From Actinomycetes bacterium (GTDB lineage: Bacteria > Actinomycetota > Actinomycetes > Propionibacteriales > Propionibacteriaceae), in contig JAKOQD010000092.1 in NCBI GenBank assembly GCA_029778515.1, positions 1 through 34,963 on the forward strand: a DNA stretch of 34,963 bases, read 5' to 3'. Shown one piece after another: positions 7,403 to 15,691 of the stretch. The notes below the pieces were generated by a model. It did not search any database. It worked only from the letters and a program-made list of their open reading frames with translations, and was not told where the DNA came from. The position numbers and the translations under genes were made by a program. How positions within the stretch are numbered: position 1 is the stretch's first letter; the number at the start of each line of letters is the position of its first letter.

Positions 7403-9202
7403 TCAGCCGGCGGACGCGTAGCGCAGACCGTGGCCGAACCGGAACAGCGGCTCGGCGGTGTCGAAGGGCACGTCCGGCAGGTTCGCTTCGACGGCGGCCA
7501 TGCTGCTCGGCAGGTCGAAGGGCAGCGAGCCCTGCGGCTGGTCGACGCCGGTCAGCACGTCCAGCAGCGCGGTCGGACTGGCGCCCCAGTTGGCGACGAT
7601 GGCCGTAACCACGTCCACGAACGGGGTCAGGATCGCCGGACGGTCAAGGAACACGTCCAGCACCGTCGGCACCACTGCCGCTACCTCGCGCACATGCGCG
7701 ACCACATCGTCGGCAAAGTCGAGCGATCCGGAGTGGAAGAAGTTCTCGAACATCGTCGGACGCTGCTCCCACGGCGCCTGCAGCCGGAGGATCGCGACAT
7801 CCGCCTCCCCCGGCTCGCCCACGACCGTCCCGTAGCGGCCTGCGACCGCCGAGTCGATGCCTTCGACGTACAGCTTTCGCCCGGTGCCGAGCGGCAGCAC
7901 CGATTCACCGGCACCGTACGCACGGTTAGTGAGTAGGGTCAGGGACGCACGCTGTGCGGCCAATCCTGCGGCGACGAACTCAGGTGCACCGACCACCGCG
8001 GACGCCCTCGCGACCTCCACGAACGGCCGGTCGAACAACCCGAGGACGAACTTCTCCCGAAGCAGGCGACGCGCGGACACGTCCAGCCGCTCCTCGCTGA
8101 TCTCGCCGGACTCAACCAGCTCGATCAACAGTTCCGGGCAGGCTTCGCCACCGAATTGGTCGCAGCCGGCCGCCAGCACCTTCACCATGCGCTCACGCGG
8201 GCTGAGGTGCTCGACACCCCAGGCGCGGGCCGGGAACGGTGCACCCATGATCGCGGCGTCGTTGATCAGGCCCCAGTCGGTGCAGACGATGCCGTCGAAG
8301 CCGTAGCGCTCGCGCAGCATGCCGGTGACGACCGCCTTGTTGAAGCCGAAGCCGACCTCCTCGAGCTCGGTGCCGATCGGCATCCCGTAGTACGGCATCA
8401 TCTGGCTGGTGCCGGCCTCGAGGGCCGCCTCGAAGGGCTTGAGATGCAGTTCGAACTGGCCACCTGGGTAGACCTGTTCGCGGCCGTGGGCGAAGTGCGG
8501 ATCCTCGCCGTCGAGCTGGGGGCCGCCGCCCGGGAAGTGCTTGGTCATGGTGGCCACCGAGTCGGTGCCGAGCACGCGTCCCTGGAAGCCCCGGATGTAC
8601 GCCGCGCCCAGGCGAGAAGTCAGTTCGACGTCCTCACCGAAGGTCTGCAGCTGCCGCGACCAGCGCGGCTCGGTGGCCAGGTCGATCTGCGGATGCAGCG
8701 CCACCCGGATGCCGACCGCGGTGTACTCCTGGCGCGCGATGTCGCCGAAGCGCTCAACCACCGCCTCGTCGCCGATCGCGGCGAGCCCGAGCGGCTCCGG
8801 CCAGACCGAGAAGCAGCCCGCGCTCAGTCCGGCGAGCGGGTTGTCGGAGTAAGAGTGCCGTGGGTCGGTGGAGACCGTCACCGGAATGCCGAGACGGGTG
8901 GACGCGGCGAGTTCCTGCAGCCGGTTGTGCCAGGTGGCCATCGCCTCGGGCGTCGGCGCCGCAGTGAGGATGTTGAAGTGGTTCATCAGCCGGCCGTTGA
9001 CGTACTCGTCCGTGCTCGGCAGTCCGAAGACCGGGTCGCCGTCGGTGAGCGAGCCATCCGCGCCCATGGTGGTCATGGTCTGGAAGAACAGACCGGCCTT
9101 CTCCGGCAGCGTCATCTGGCCGAGCAGGATCTCCACCCTTTCAGCGACCGGCAGACTCGCGTCGCGATAGCTCAGGTCCACCTCGTTGCCGGTGTCGGTC
9201 AT
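7403..9202 (-). CDS. Glycoside hydrolase family 3 (beta-glucosidase/xylosidase-like)
   Basis: A 599-residue enzyme of the GH3 type that removes terminal beta-linked sugars. ATG 9202 is preferred because GGGGAG lies just upstream; in-frame ATG 9229 has no such signal. No signal peptide is seen, so it is probably cytosolic. Domain 1 contains AERVEILLGQMTLPEKAGLF, TVSTDPRHSY, and the substrate-binding MTKHFPGGGPQ (KHF). The nucleophile is Asp309 in IVCTDWGLIND. The C-terminal alpha/beta sandwich begins around AAQRASLTLLTNR and ends LFRFGHGLRYAS, a common GH3 terminus; a fibronectin-like third domain is absent. The substrate cannot be told. It converges on the alpha-galactosidase gene. Confidence 0.93.
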   Translation of the reverse strand: MTDTGNEVDLSYRDASLPVAERVEILLGQMTLPEKAGLFFQTMTTMGADGSLTDGDPVFGLPSTDEYVNGRLMNHFNILTAAPTPEAMATWHNRLQELAASTRLGIPVTVSTDPRHSYSDNPLAGLSAGCFSVWPEPLGLAAIGDEAVVERFGDIARQEYTAVGIRVALHPQIDLATEPRWSRQLQTFGEDVELTSRLGAAYIRGFQGRVLGTDSVATMTKHFPGGGPQLDGEDPHFAHGREQVYPGGQFELHLKPFEAALEAGTSQMMPYYGMPIGTELEEVGFGFNKAVVTGMLRERYGFDGIVCTDWGLINDAAIMGAPFPARAWGVEHLSPRERMVKVLAAGCDQFGGEACPELLIELVESGEISEERLDVSARRLLREKFVLGLFDRPFVEVARASAVVGAPEFVAAGLAAQRASLTLLTNRAYGAGESVLPLGTGRKLYVEGIDSAVAGRYGTVVGEPGEADVAILRLQAPWEQRPTMFENFFHSGSLDFADDVVAHVREVAAVVPTVLDVFLDRPAILTPFVDVVTAIVANWGASPTALLDVLTGVDQPQGSLPFDLPSSMAAVEANLPDVPFDTAEPLFRFGHGLRYASAG

Positions 9203-9297
9203 CTCACTCCCCTGTGCGATCCCGTGCATGGAACTTCGATGATCCCATGTGGCTCCGGACCGCGCGGCGAAAACCTCCCACTGTTCACATCCATCCA

Positions 9298-9312
9298 GGT
9301 GGCGACGCCACC
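9298..9312. promoter_or_regulatory. Perfect 15-nt palindrome in the GH3-thioesterase divergent region
   Basis: GGTGGCG-A-CGCCACC is perfectly symmetric about one central base. It lies 96 nt upstream of the GH3 start and 48 nt upstream of the thioesterase start, just before TAGCCT (9323-9328), a candidate -10 for the thioesterase gene. It may be an operator; the protein is unknown. Confidence 0.4.
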
Positions 9313-9359
9313 CCGCTACCCATAGCCTGAGTTCAAACCGGCAATGGCAAGGGACCAAC

Positions 9360-9803
9360 ATGGATCAAGACGTTGAGCGGCGCCATCCGCGCGGTCCGCT
9401 GGTGCTGCGCACCTTGGCCATGCCCAGGGACACCAACCCTCGCGGCGACATCTTCGGCGGCTGGATCCTCTCGCAGATGGACATAGCGGCCGGCATCATG
9501 GCCGCCGAAATCGCCCAGGGACGAGTGGTCACCGTGACCGTCACCGATGTGGTGTTCCACCAGCCGGTCGCGGTCGGCGACACGATCTGCGTCCACGCCG
9601 AACTGCTCAAGGTCGGACGCAGCTCGCTGGACCTCAAGCTCGAGGTCTGGGCCCGCGGCCTGGTCGCGATCTATGAGGAGGAACGCGAACTCGTCGCCGA
9701 GGGCGTCTTCCGCTACGTGGCCGTCGACGAGGACGGGCGTCCGCGCCCCGTCGCCGACAACCCGGCCTTCTTCACCAGGCCGACGAGCGAACCCAACGAA
9801 TAG
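9360..9803 (+). CDS. yciA: Acyl-CoA thioesterase, YciA-like hotdog protein
   Basis: A 147-residue single hotdog-domain enzyme that hydrolyses acyl-CoA to free acid and CoA in the cytosol. It aligns from memory along its length with YciA: PLVLRTLAMPRDTNPRGDIF, GGWILSQMDIAAGIMA with the catalytic Asp, GRVVTVTVTDVVFHQPVAVG, and FRYVAVDEDGRPRP near the end. Start ATG 9360 follows AAGGGA with 6 nt spacing. Its stop (TAG 9801-9803) directly abuts the stop of the convergent activase gene (9804), leaving no space for a terminator. The usual substrate range is broad. Confidence 0.92.
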   Translation: MDQDVERRHPRGPLVLRTLAMPRDTNPRGDIFGGWILSQMDIAAGIMAAEIAQGRVVTVTVTDVVFHQPVAVGDTICVHAELLKVGRSSLDLKLEVWARGLVAIYEEERELVAEGVFRYVAVDEDGRPRPVADNPAFFTRPTSEPNE

Positions 9804-12800
9804 TCAGACCAGATCCCAGACGTCCGCGGGCGAGACCGGCGCCGTACCGAGCTGCGGCTCCCCAAGCCCGACCGAATCAGCGCGCCCGATGGGCTGCTCG
9901 GCGTGATGCCGCTTGTGCGCGGTGGCGACCAGGAGCTTGATCCGGTTGAGCTGGTTGGTCTCCGAGGCGCCCGGGTCGTAGTCGACCGCGACGATGTTCG
10001 CCTCCGGGTGCAGTCGCCGCAGTTCGGCGAACATCCCCTTCCCGACCACATGGTTAGGCAGGCAGGCGAACGGCTGGGCGCAGATGATGTTTGGCGCGCC
10101 GATTTCGATCAGCTCGACCATCTCCGCGGTCAGCAGCCAGCCCTCGCCCGCCCGGGTGCCGAGCGAGATCACCCCGTCCGCCTTCTTGGCCAGATCGCTC
10201 ATTCGCGGCGGCACGTCGAACTTGCCGGTCTTCGCCAACGCCTGCGCCACCGGCTGCTGGTACTTCTCGATCAGCCACGTCGCCAGCTTCTTCACGTGGT
10301 GCGACTTGCGACCGATGCCGAGGGTCTCCCACTGGTACTGCGCCGAGTACAGCGGCATCAGGAAGAACTGCAGAATGCCGGGAATGACCGCCTCGCAGTC
10401 CTCGGCCTCGATCACATCCACCACGTGGTTGTTCGCGTCCGGGTGGAACTTCACCAGGATCTCCCCCACCACGCCGACGCGCGGCTTGCGCGGAACCTCA
10501 CGCAGCGGCAGTTCGTCGAACTCCCGCACCAGCCTACGAATCAACGCGGTGTACCCAACGCTGCGCCCCAGCGTCGCCGAGTAGCCCGAGTGCTGCAGGA
10601 ACTCCTGGCAGATCCGGTCCCAGCGGTCATAGAGCGCCTTGGCCGAACCCGGCACCACTTCATAGGGCCGGACGCGAAGCAGCACCGTCTGCATCAGGTC
10701 ACCCAGCACCAGCGCCTGTAGTGCCGGATGGATCAGTCCCGGCGTGATCTTGAAGCCGGGATTCGCCTCCAGGCCCTGCACGCTGATGGCCAGCACCGGC
10801 ACCTGCGGGTAGCCCGCGTCGGCAAGGGCCTTGCGTAGTAGTCCAACGTAGTTCGTTGCACGACACATCCCGCCGGTCTGGGTGATCGCCACCGAGGTGC
10901 GGTCCGGGTCAGCCTCGCCGCTGCGGATCTTGTTCACCAGTTGGCCGACCACCATGATCGCTGGGAAGCAGGCGTCGTTGTTCACATACTTGAGCCCGAC
11001 TTCCACGTCGTCGCTGCTGGCCCGCTCCAGCAACTTCATGTTCAGTCCGACCTTGCCGAACACCGGCATCAGCAGCCGGAAGTGCATCGGCGCCATCTGC
11101 GGGGCGTAGATCGTATGGGTGTCGCGGGCGTTCTCGTCGAACAGCCGCCGCTCCCCCAGCGGTCCGAACGTGCTCACCGTGGCCGAGCCGCGGCGCTCGG
11201 CCGCCGCCGCCTTCATCGACCGCAGCCGGATCGTCGCCGCGCCGAGGTTCGACACCTCATCGATCTTGAGCAGCGTGTAGGCCTCGCCGGCCTGCTCCAG
11301 GATCTCCTGCACCTGGTCGGTGGTGATCGCGTCCACCCCGCAGCCGAAGGAGTTGAGCTGCACCAGGTGCAGGTCGGGCTGCTTCGCGACCACCGCCGCC
11401 GACTCGTACAGCCGGGTGTGGTAGGCCCATTGGTCGCGCACGCGGATCGGCCGGGCCAGGGCCGTCGCGGACGGTTCGACGACCGCGTCCTCGGTCAGTA
11501 CGGCCATGCCCAAGCCGTTGATCAGGCTGGGGATGCCATGGTTGATCTCCGGGTCGACGTGGTACGGCCGGCCGGCCAGCACGATGCCCTTGACGCCGTG
11601 GGCGGTCATGTACTCCAGTGCACGGCGTCCCTCGGCCCGAATGTCGGCCTTGGCGTTCGCGTCCTCGATGAACCCCGCCTCGACCGCAGCCGTGGCCTCG
11701 GCCAGGGTGACGTCCCAGTCGGCGAACACCTCGACCAGCCGCTTGGCCAGCTTCTCGGGGTTGTCCAGGTTCAGGAACGGGCTGAGGTAGCGGACGCCCG
11801 GCTCCTGCAGCCGCACCAGATTGCGCTGCAGCACCTGCGGGTAGAACGCGACCACTGGGCAGTTGAAATGGTTGTCCGCCCCCTTGACCTCCTTGGCCTC
11901 GAGCGGGACGCACGGGTAGAAGATCGTGTTGATGCCCCGGTCGAGCAGGCTCTCGATGTGGCCGTGCGCGATCTTGGCCGGGTAGCAGGCGTTCTCGGCC
12001 GGAATCGACTCCATCCCGCGCTCGAACACCTCGTGGCTGGACCGCCCCGAAAGGGTCACCCGGAAGCCGAGCCGGGTCAGGATGGTGAACCACAGCGGGT
12101 AGTTCTCGTACATGTTCAGCACCCGCGGAATCCCGATATCGCCGCGAAATGCCAAGTCAGCAGTCAGTCGCCGGTAGCCGAACATGCGCCGGTACTTGTA
12201 GTCATAGAGGTTCGGCAACTCGGACTTCTTCGGCACCTTCTCAGTGCTCGCACCGCGCTCGCAGCGGTTGCCAGAGACATGCCGGGTGCCATCGCCGAAG
12301 GTGGAAATGGTCAGCTGGCAGTGGTTCTGGCAGAGCCGGCAGGTGTCCAGATGCGTGTCCACGCGGAACTCGTCCAGTTCATCGAGGCCGAGCACCTGCG
12401 AGCGTTCGCCGTCCGACCAATTGCGCTGGGCGGTCAGAGCCGCACCGTAGGCGCCCATCAGGCCGGCGATGTCCGGACGGATCACCTGGGCGCCGGTCTG
12501 CAGTTCGAAGGCCCGCAGCACCGCGTCGTTCAGGAAGGTACCGCCCTGCACCACCACCAACTCGCCGAGCTGGGACGCGTCCTTGAGCTTGATCACCTTG
12601 TACAGCGCGTTGCGCACCACCGAGTAGGAGAGCCCGGCAGCGATGTCGCCGACCGCCGCACCCTCACGCTGCGCCTGCTTGACCGACGAGTTCATGAAGA
12701 CCGTGCAGCGGGTGCCCAGGTCGACCGGCGCGGATGACTCCAGCGCCATGCTGGCGAAGGCGGCGACATCGGTGTCCATGGACGCGGCGAACGTCTGCAG

Positions 12801-14147
12801 GAACGAGCCGCAGCCGGACGAACAGGCTTCGTTGACGGCGATGGAGTCGACAGCACCGTTGCGGATGCGCAGGTACTTCATGTCCTGGCCGCCGATGTCG
12901 ATCACGGAAGTCACCCCGGGCGCGATCCGCTCCGCAGCCCGGTAGTGGGCCATCGTCTCGATCTCACCGTCGTCGAGGCGCAGCGCGGCCCGCACCAGGC
13001 CTTCGCCGTAGCCGGTCACGCAGGCGCGAGCCAGGTAGGCGTCCGCTGGAAGCGACGTGAGCACGGTCCGCAGGATGCTGAGCGCCACCCCGACCGGGTC
13101 GTTGCTGCCCTGGTAGTGCGAGAACACGAGTTCACCCGACGCGGTCAGCACCACCGCCTTGACCGTCGTTGACCCTGCGTCGATGCCGAGGAACATCGGC
13201 CCGGACGCCGCGCTGAGGTCGCCTCTCGCGATCGTCTCGCTGCCGTGCCGGACGTCGAACTCGTCGCGTTCGGCCTGGTCCTTGAACAGCGGACGCATCC
13301 GCGTGCTGGCGAGTGGGATCAGGGTGCGTTCGCGAAGCCGTCCGATCAGGTCCTCGATGGCCACACCGGAGCCCGAGCCGGTCAGCAGCGCCGCCCCGAT
13401 GGCGACGTAGAGGTGCGCCTCGTCCGGCGTGGTGAACGAGTCGACCTGAGTTGCGAGCGCGCGCTCGTACGCACGCCGGAGTTGCGGCAGGAAGTGCAAC
13501 GGTCCACCGAGGAAGACCAAGTTGCCGCGAATCGGATGACCGCAGGCCAGGCCGGCGATCGTCTGGGTGGCGACCGCGGCGAACACGGATGCGGCCAGGT
13601 CGGTGTGGGCCGCGCCCTGGTTCAGCAGCGGCTGCAGATCGGACTTGGCGAACACGCCGCAGCGGGAGGCGATCGGGTAGAGGTGCTTGTGCTTGGCTGC
13701 GAGGTCGTCCAGTCCGCCGGCATCGGTGTGCAGGAGCGTGGCCATCTGGTCGATGAAGGCACCGGTGCCGCCGGCGCAGGTGCCGTTCATCCGCTGCTCG
13801 ACCACCGGCCGCAGAAAGGTGATCTTCGCGTCCTCACCGCCGAGTTCGATTACCACATCGGCGTCCGGAATGAAGCGCTCGATGGCCGCGGTGCTGGCGA
13901 TGACCTCCTGCACGAACTCGACGCCCAACAGGTCGGCCACCCCCAGACCAGCGGAGCCGGTCACCGCGCAGCGGAACTGCTGCCCTGGGTATCGCTGCGC
14001 GACGTCAGCCAGGAGGGTCCGCAGTGCGCCGCGCGCGTCCGCGTTGTGGCGACGGTAGGCGCTGAACCGAACCGTACCGGCGTTGAGCACGACGGCCTTG
14101 ACCGTGGTCGACCCGATATCGAGTCCGAGCGCGAACTGCTGGGGCAT
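9804..14147 (-). CDS. Double acyl-CoA dehydratase activase fused to reductase-like domains
   Basis: A 1447-residue protein from ATG 14147 (GGAGGG just upstream). It has two BadF/BcrA/HgdC-type ASKHA ATPase domains in tandem (about 1-260 and 318-575), each beginning GxDxGSTTVKAVV. Each has the cysteine pair that, between two subunits, holds the activase [4Fe-4S] cluster: Cys124 (CAGGTGAF) with Cys163 (SRCGVF), and Cys442 (CSSGCGSF) with Cys481 (TRCTVF). Both pairs are 39 residues apart, as in HgdC. A cysteine group follows (603, 606, 610, 629), then the DUF2229 region (RVLNMYENYPLWF, IPAENACYPAKIAHGH), and a C-terminal part with FGCGVDA, NNDACFPAIM and GGMCRATNY, resembling HgdB/HgdC partner reductases. 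Family members are annotated as activase-related; the reaction is not established. I infer ATP-driven, low-potential electron transfer to a cluster in the same chain, in anaerobic conditions. It diverges from a tetR gene. Confidence 0.93.
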   Translation of the reverse strand: MPQQFALGLDIGSTTVKAVVLNAGTVRFSAYRRHNADARGALRTLLADVAQRYPGQQFRCAVTGSAGLGVADLLGVEFVQEVIASTAAIERFIPDADVVIELGGEDAKITFLRPVVEQRMNGTCAGGTGAFIDQMATLLHTDAGGLDDLAAKHKHLYPIASRCGVFAKSDLQPLLNQGAAHTDLAASVFAAVATQTIAGLACGHPIRGNLVFLGGPLHFLPQLRRAYERALATQVDSFTTPDEAHLYVAIGAALLTGSGSGVAIEDLIGRLRERTLIPLASTRMRPLFKDQAERDEFDVRHGSETIARGDLSAASGPMFLGIDAGSTTVKAVVLTASGELVFSHYQGSNDPVGVALSILRTVLTSLPADAYLARACVTGYGEGLVRAALRLDDGEIETMAHYRAAERIAPGVTSVIDIGGQDMKYLRIRNGAVDSIAVNEACSSGCGSFLQTFAASMDTDVAAFASMALESSAPVDLGTRCTVFMNSSVKQAQREGAAVGDIAAGLSYSVVRNALYKVIKLKDASQLGELVVVQGGTFLNDAVLRAFELQTGAQVIRPDIAGLMGAYGAALTAQRNWSDGERSQVLGLDELDEFRVDTHLDTCRLCQNHCQLTISTFGDGTRHVSGNRCERGASTEKVPKKSELPNLYDYKYRRMFGYRRLTADLAFRGDIGIPRVLNMYENYPLWFTILTRLGFRVTLSGRSSHEVFERGMESIPAENACYPAKIAHGHIESLLDRGINTIFYPCVPLEAKEVKGADNHFNCPVVAFYPQVLQRNLVRLQEPGVRYLSPFLNLDNPEKLAKRLVEVFADWDVTLAEATAAVEAGFIEDANAKADIRAEGRRALEYMTAHGVKGIVLAGRPYHVDPEINHGIPSLINGLGMAVLTEDAVVEPSATALARPIRVRDQWAYHTRLYESAAVVAKQPDLHLVQLNSFGCGVDAITTDQVQEILEQAGEAYTLLKIDEVSNLGAATIRLRSMKAAAAERRGSATVSTFGPLGERRLFDENARDTHTIYAPQMAPMHFRLLMPVFGKVGLNMKLLERASSDDVEVGLKYVNNDACFPAIMVVGQLVNKIRSGEADPDRTSVAITQTGGMCRATNYVGLLRKALADAGYPQVPVLAISVQGLEANPGFKITPGLIHPALQALVLGDLMQTVLLRVRPYEVVPGSAKALYDRWDRICQEFLQHSGYSATLGRSVGYTALIRRLVREFDELPLREVPRKPRVGVVGEILVKFHPDANNHVVDVIEAEDCEAVIPGILQFFLMPLYSAQYQWETLGIGRKSHHVKKLATWLIEKYQQPVAQALAKTGKFDVPPRMSDLAKKADGVISLGTRAGEGWLLTAEMVELIEIGAPNIICAQPFACLPNHVVGKGMFAELRRLHPEANIVAVDYDPGASETNQLNRIKLLVATAHKRHHAEQPIGRADSVGLGEPQLGTAPVSPADVWDLV

Positions 14148-14159
14148 CGGCCCTCCAAT

Positions 14160-14175
14160 CAGAACGATCGTTCTG
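14160..14175. promoter_or_regulatory. TetR operator candidate, copy 1
   Basis: CAGAACGATCGTTCTG is a perfect 16-bp palindrome 12 nt upstream of the activase start codon, partly against its ribosome-binding site. An identical copy lies at 14193-14208. The position between the activase gene and the divergent tetR gene makes it the likely binding site of that regulator. Confidence 0.8.
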
Positions 14176-14192
14176 CTCGTGGGCGAGCCTAG

Positions 14193-14208
14193 CAGAACGA
14201 TCGTTCTG
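14193..14208. promoter_or_regulatory. TetR operator candidate, copy 2
   Basis: This is a second identical CAGAACGATCGTTCTG; here the symmetry extends one pair further each side (14192-14209). The centres of the two copies are 33 bp apart, about three helical turns, so two dimers would sit on the same DNA face. Confidence 0.8.
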
Positions 14209-14245
14209 CATTCTGGCCATGGCCGAATCGTGAGCGGCGCGGCAG

Positions 14246-14251
14246 TACCCT
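14246..14251 (+). promoter_or_regulatory. Candidate -10 element of tetR
   Basis: TACCCT fits the TANNNT -10 pattern and ends 7 nt before GTG 14259. There is no ribosome-binding sequence in front of that GTG, so a leaderless transcript is likely. No convincing -35 is visible. Confidence 0.45.
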
Positions 14252-14258
14252 GCAGATT

Positions 14259-14840
14259 GTGGAGAACGTGCCCGCGCCCGCGCGCGACGCCCGCGAGGCA
14301 ATTATCCGGGCCACTATCGATCTGATCCGGCACCAGGGTGTCGCCGGCACTTCGATCTCCGACATCGTCGCCCGCTCGAAGACGTCCGCGGGGGCCATCT
14401 ACCACCACTTCGGCAACAAGGAGCGGTTGATCCTCGAGGTCGGTCAGAGCATCCTGGCCAAGCCGATGGAAATGGTGCTTCGGACCAGTCCGGAACTGTC
14501 GCCGACGGAGCTCTTCCGGGCCGCCCTCGCGCAGATGGCGCGCGACGAAACCACCCCTGAACTGCTCCTGCAGATCTGGGCTGGGGCGAAGTCGGACGCG
14601 AAGCTGGGCCGCCTGATCCATTCCCAAGCGATGGTGGCCCGGAGCGCCGTTCGCACCTTCATGGCGAACTGGTGTGCCGAGCATTCGTCGGACACCGACC
14701 CGGACGATCTGGTCGACCTGATCATGGGCCTCGTGGCCGGCTACGCCGCACTTCGCGCCATGTCGGTCAACCGTGATCCGGAGGCCTACGGCGAGCTGGG
14801 TAGCCGACTGATCGCACAGGCCCTGGCTACCGGCCTCTGA
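14259..14840 (+). CDS. TetR-family transcriptional regulator
   Basis: A 193-residue regulator. The N-terminal helix-turn-helix region runs from DAREAIIRATIDLIRHQGVA through TSISDIVARSKTSAGAIYHH to FGNKERLIL (about 8-55), the TetR signature. The C-terminal helical ligand domain includes LRTSPELSPTELFRAALAQM and LVDLIMGLVAGYAALRAM. The first start is GTG 14259; GTG 14268 is an alternative. It is divergent from the activase gene, with two identical palindromes between, so autorepression and repression of the activase gene are expected. It is followed after 13 nt by a short-chain dehydrogenase. The inducer is unknown; an acyl-CoA or free acid would suit the context. Confidence 0.93.
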   Translation: MENVPAPARDAREAIIRATIDLIRHQGVAGTSISDIVARSKTSAGAIYHHFGNKERLILEVGQSILAKPMEMVLRTSPELSPTELFRAALAQMARDETTPELLLQIWAGAKSDAKLGRLIHSQAMVARSAVRTFMANWCAEHSSDTDPDDLVDLIMGLVAGYAALRAMSVNRDPEAYGELGSRLIAQALATGL

Positions 14841-14853
14841 CCGAGGGGGGCAC

Positions 14854-15585
14854 ATGGCGCGCGTCTTCATCACCGGGTCAAGCGATGGTCTCGGGCATGC
14901 GGCAGCCGCCACCCTGCTGGCCGTGGGCCACGAAGTCGTGGTTCACGTGCGCAACCAGTCACGAATCACCGCCGTGCAGGGCCTAATCGCGCAGGGAGCG
15001 AAGGCTGTCGTCGGCGATCTCAGCGACCTCACCGCGACCATGGACGTCGCCGAGCAGGTGAACCGCCTTGGCCGGATGGACGCGGTCATTCACAACGCGG
15101 GCGTGGTCTCGGGCCCGGCGGTGTTGCCGGTGAACGTGGTCGCACCCTACCTACTCACCGCTCGCATCGATCGTCCGGGACGGCTGATCTACCTAAGCAG
15201 CGGCCTGCACCGTGGCGGCCGTCCCGACTTGTCCGGTCTCGACTGGGGCGGCGCCAGCGTGACCGCAACGTATTCCGACAGCAAGCTGTTCGTCACCGCG
15301 CTGGCCCTTGCGGTCGCCCGGTTCTGGCCCGGTGTGTTGAGCAATGCGGTCGACCCCGGCTGGGTGCCGACCAGGATGGGTGGTCCGGGCGCGCCGGACG
15401 ACCTGCGACTCGGGCACCTGACCCAGGAATGGCTTGCGACCAGCGAAGCGGCGCCTGCGCTGGTCTCTGGTGGCTACTGGCACCACCAACGCCAGCGTCC
15501 GCCACACCCGAGTACGGCTGACCCCACCTTCCAGGACTCCCTGCTGACCGCGCTCGCCGATCACACCGGTACCGTGCTCGGCTGA
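14854..15585 (+). CDS. Short-chain dehydrogenase/reductase
   Basis: A 243-residue NAD(P)-dependent oxidoreductase with a Rossmann fold. The cofactor loop is TGSSDGLG at residues 7-14; VVGDLSDL and IHNAGVV are the usual SDR strand ends; LIYLSSG carries the catalytic Ser and YSDSK the Tyr-x-x-x-Lys pair. DPGWVPTRMGG follows. GAGGGGGG precedes ATG 14854. It is 13 nt behind tetR and probably in the same operon. The N-terminal pattern resembles SDRs annotated as daunorubicin C-13 ketoreductase-like or general oxidoreductases; the substrate cannot be deduced. It may belong to the same regulon as the activase protein. Confidence 0.9.
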   Translation: MARVFITGSSDGLGHAAAATLLAVGHEVVVHVRNQSRITAVQGLIAQGAKAVVGDLSDLTATMDVAEQVNRLGRMDAVIHNAGVVSGPAVLPVNVVAPYLLTARIDRPGRLIYLSSGLHRGGRPDLSGLDWGGASVTATYSDSKLFVTALALAVARFWPGVLSNAVDPGWVPTRMGGPGAPDDLRLGHLTQEWLATSEAAPALVSGGYWHHQRQRPPHPSTADPTFQDSLLTALADHTGTVLG

Positions 15586-15631
15586 CTCGCCCCGACCTGG
15601 CCCGCACCGACGAATCGATTCTCGCGGGACG

Positions 15632-15659
15632 TTGCGGAGGGACGGTTCCGCGATACTGT
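15632..15659 (+). promoter_or_regulatory. Promoter of the isomerase-oxidoreductase operon
   Basis: TTGCGG (15632-15637) and TACTGT (15654-15659) are spaced by 16 nt and lie 32 nt upstream of GTG 15692, with AGGAGG in between as ribosome-binding site. This is a plausible SigA-type promoter for the two-gene unit downstream. Confidence 0.5.
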
Positions 15660-15691
15660 GAGAGCGCGATCATTTCCATCCAGGAGGCACT

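Noticed and set aside
14148..14912. N-terminal extension of the activase frame through the tetR gene to 14912
   Set aside because: It would cover tetR and both operators; the family starts MPQQFALGLDIGSTT at ATG 14147 with GGAGGG upstream.
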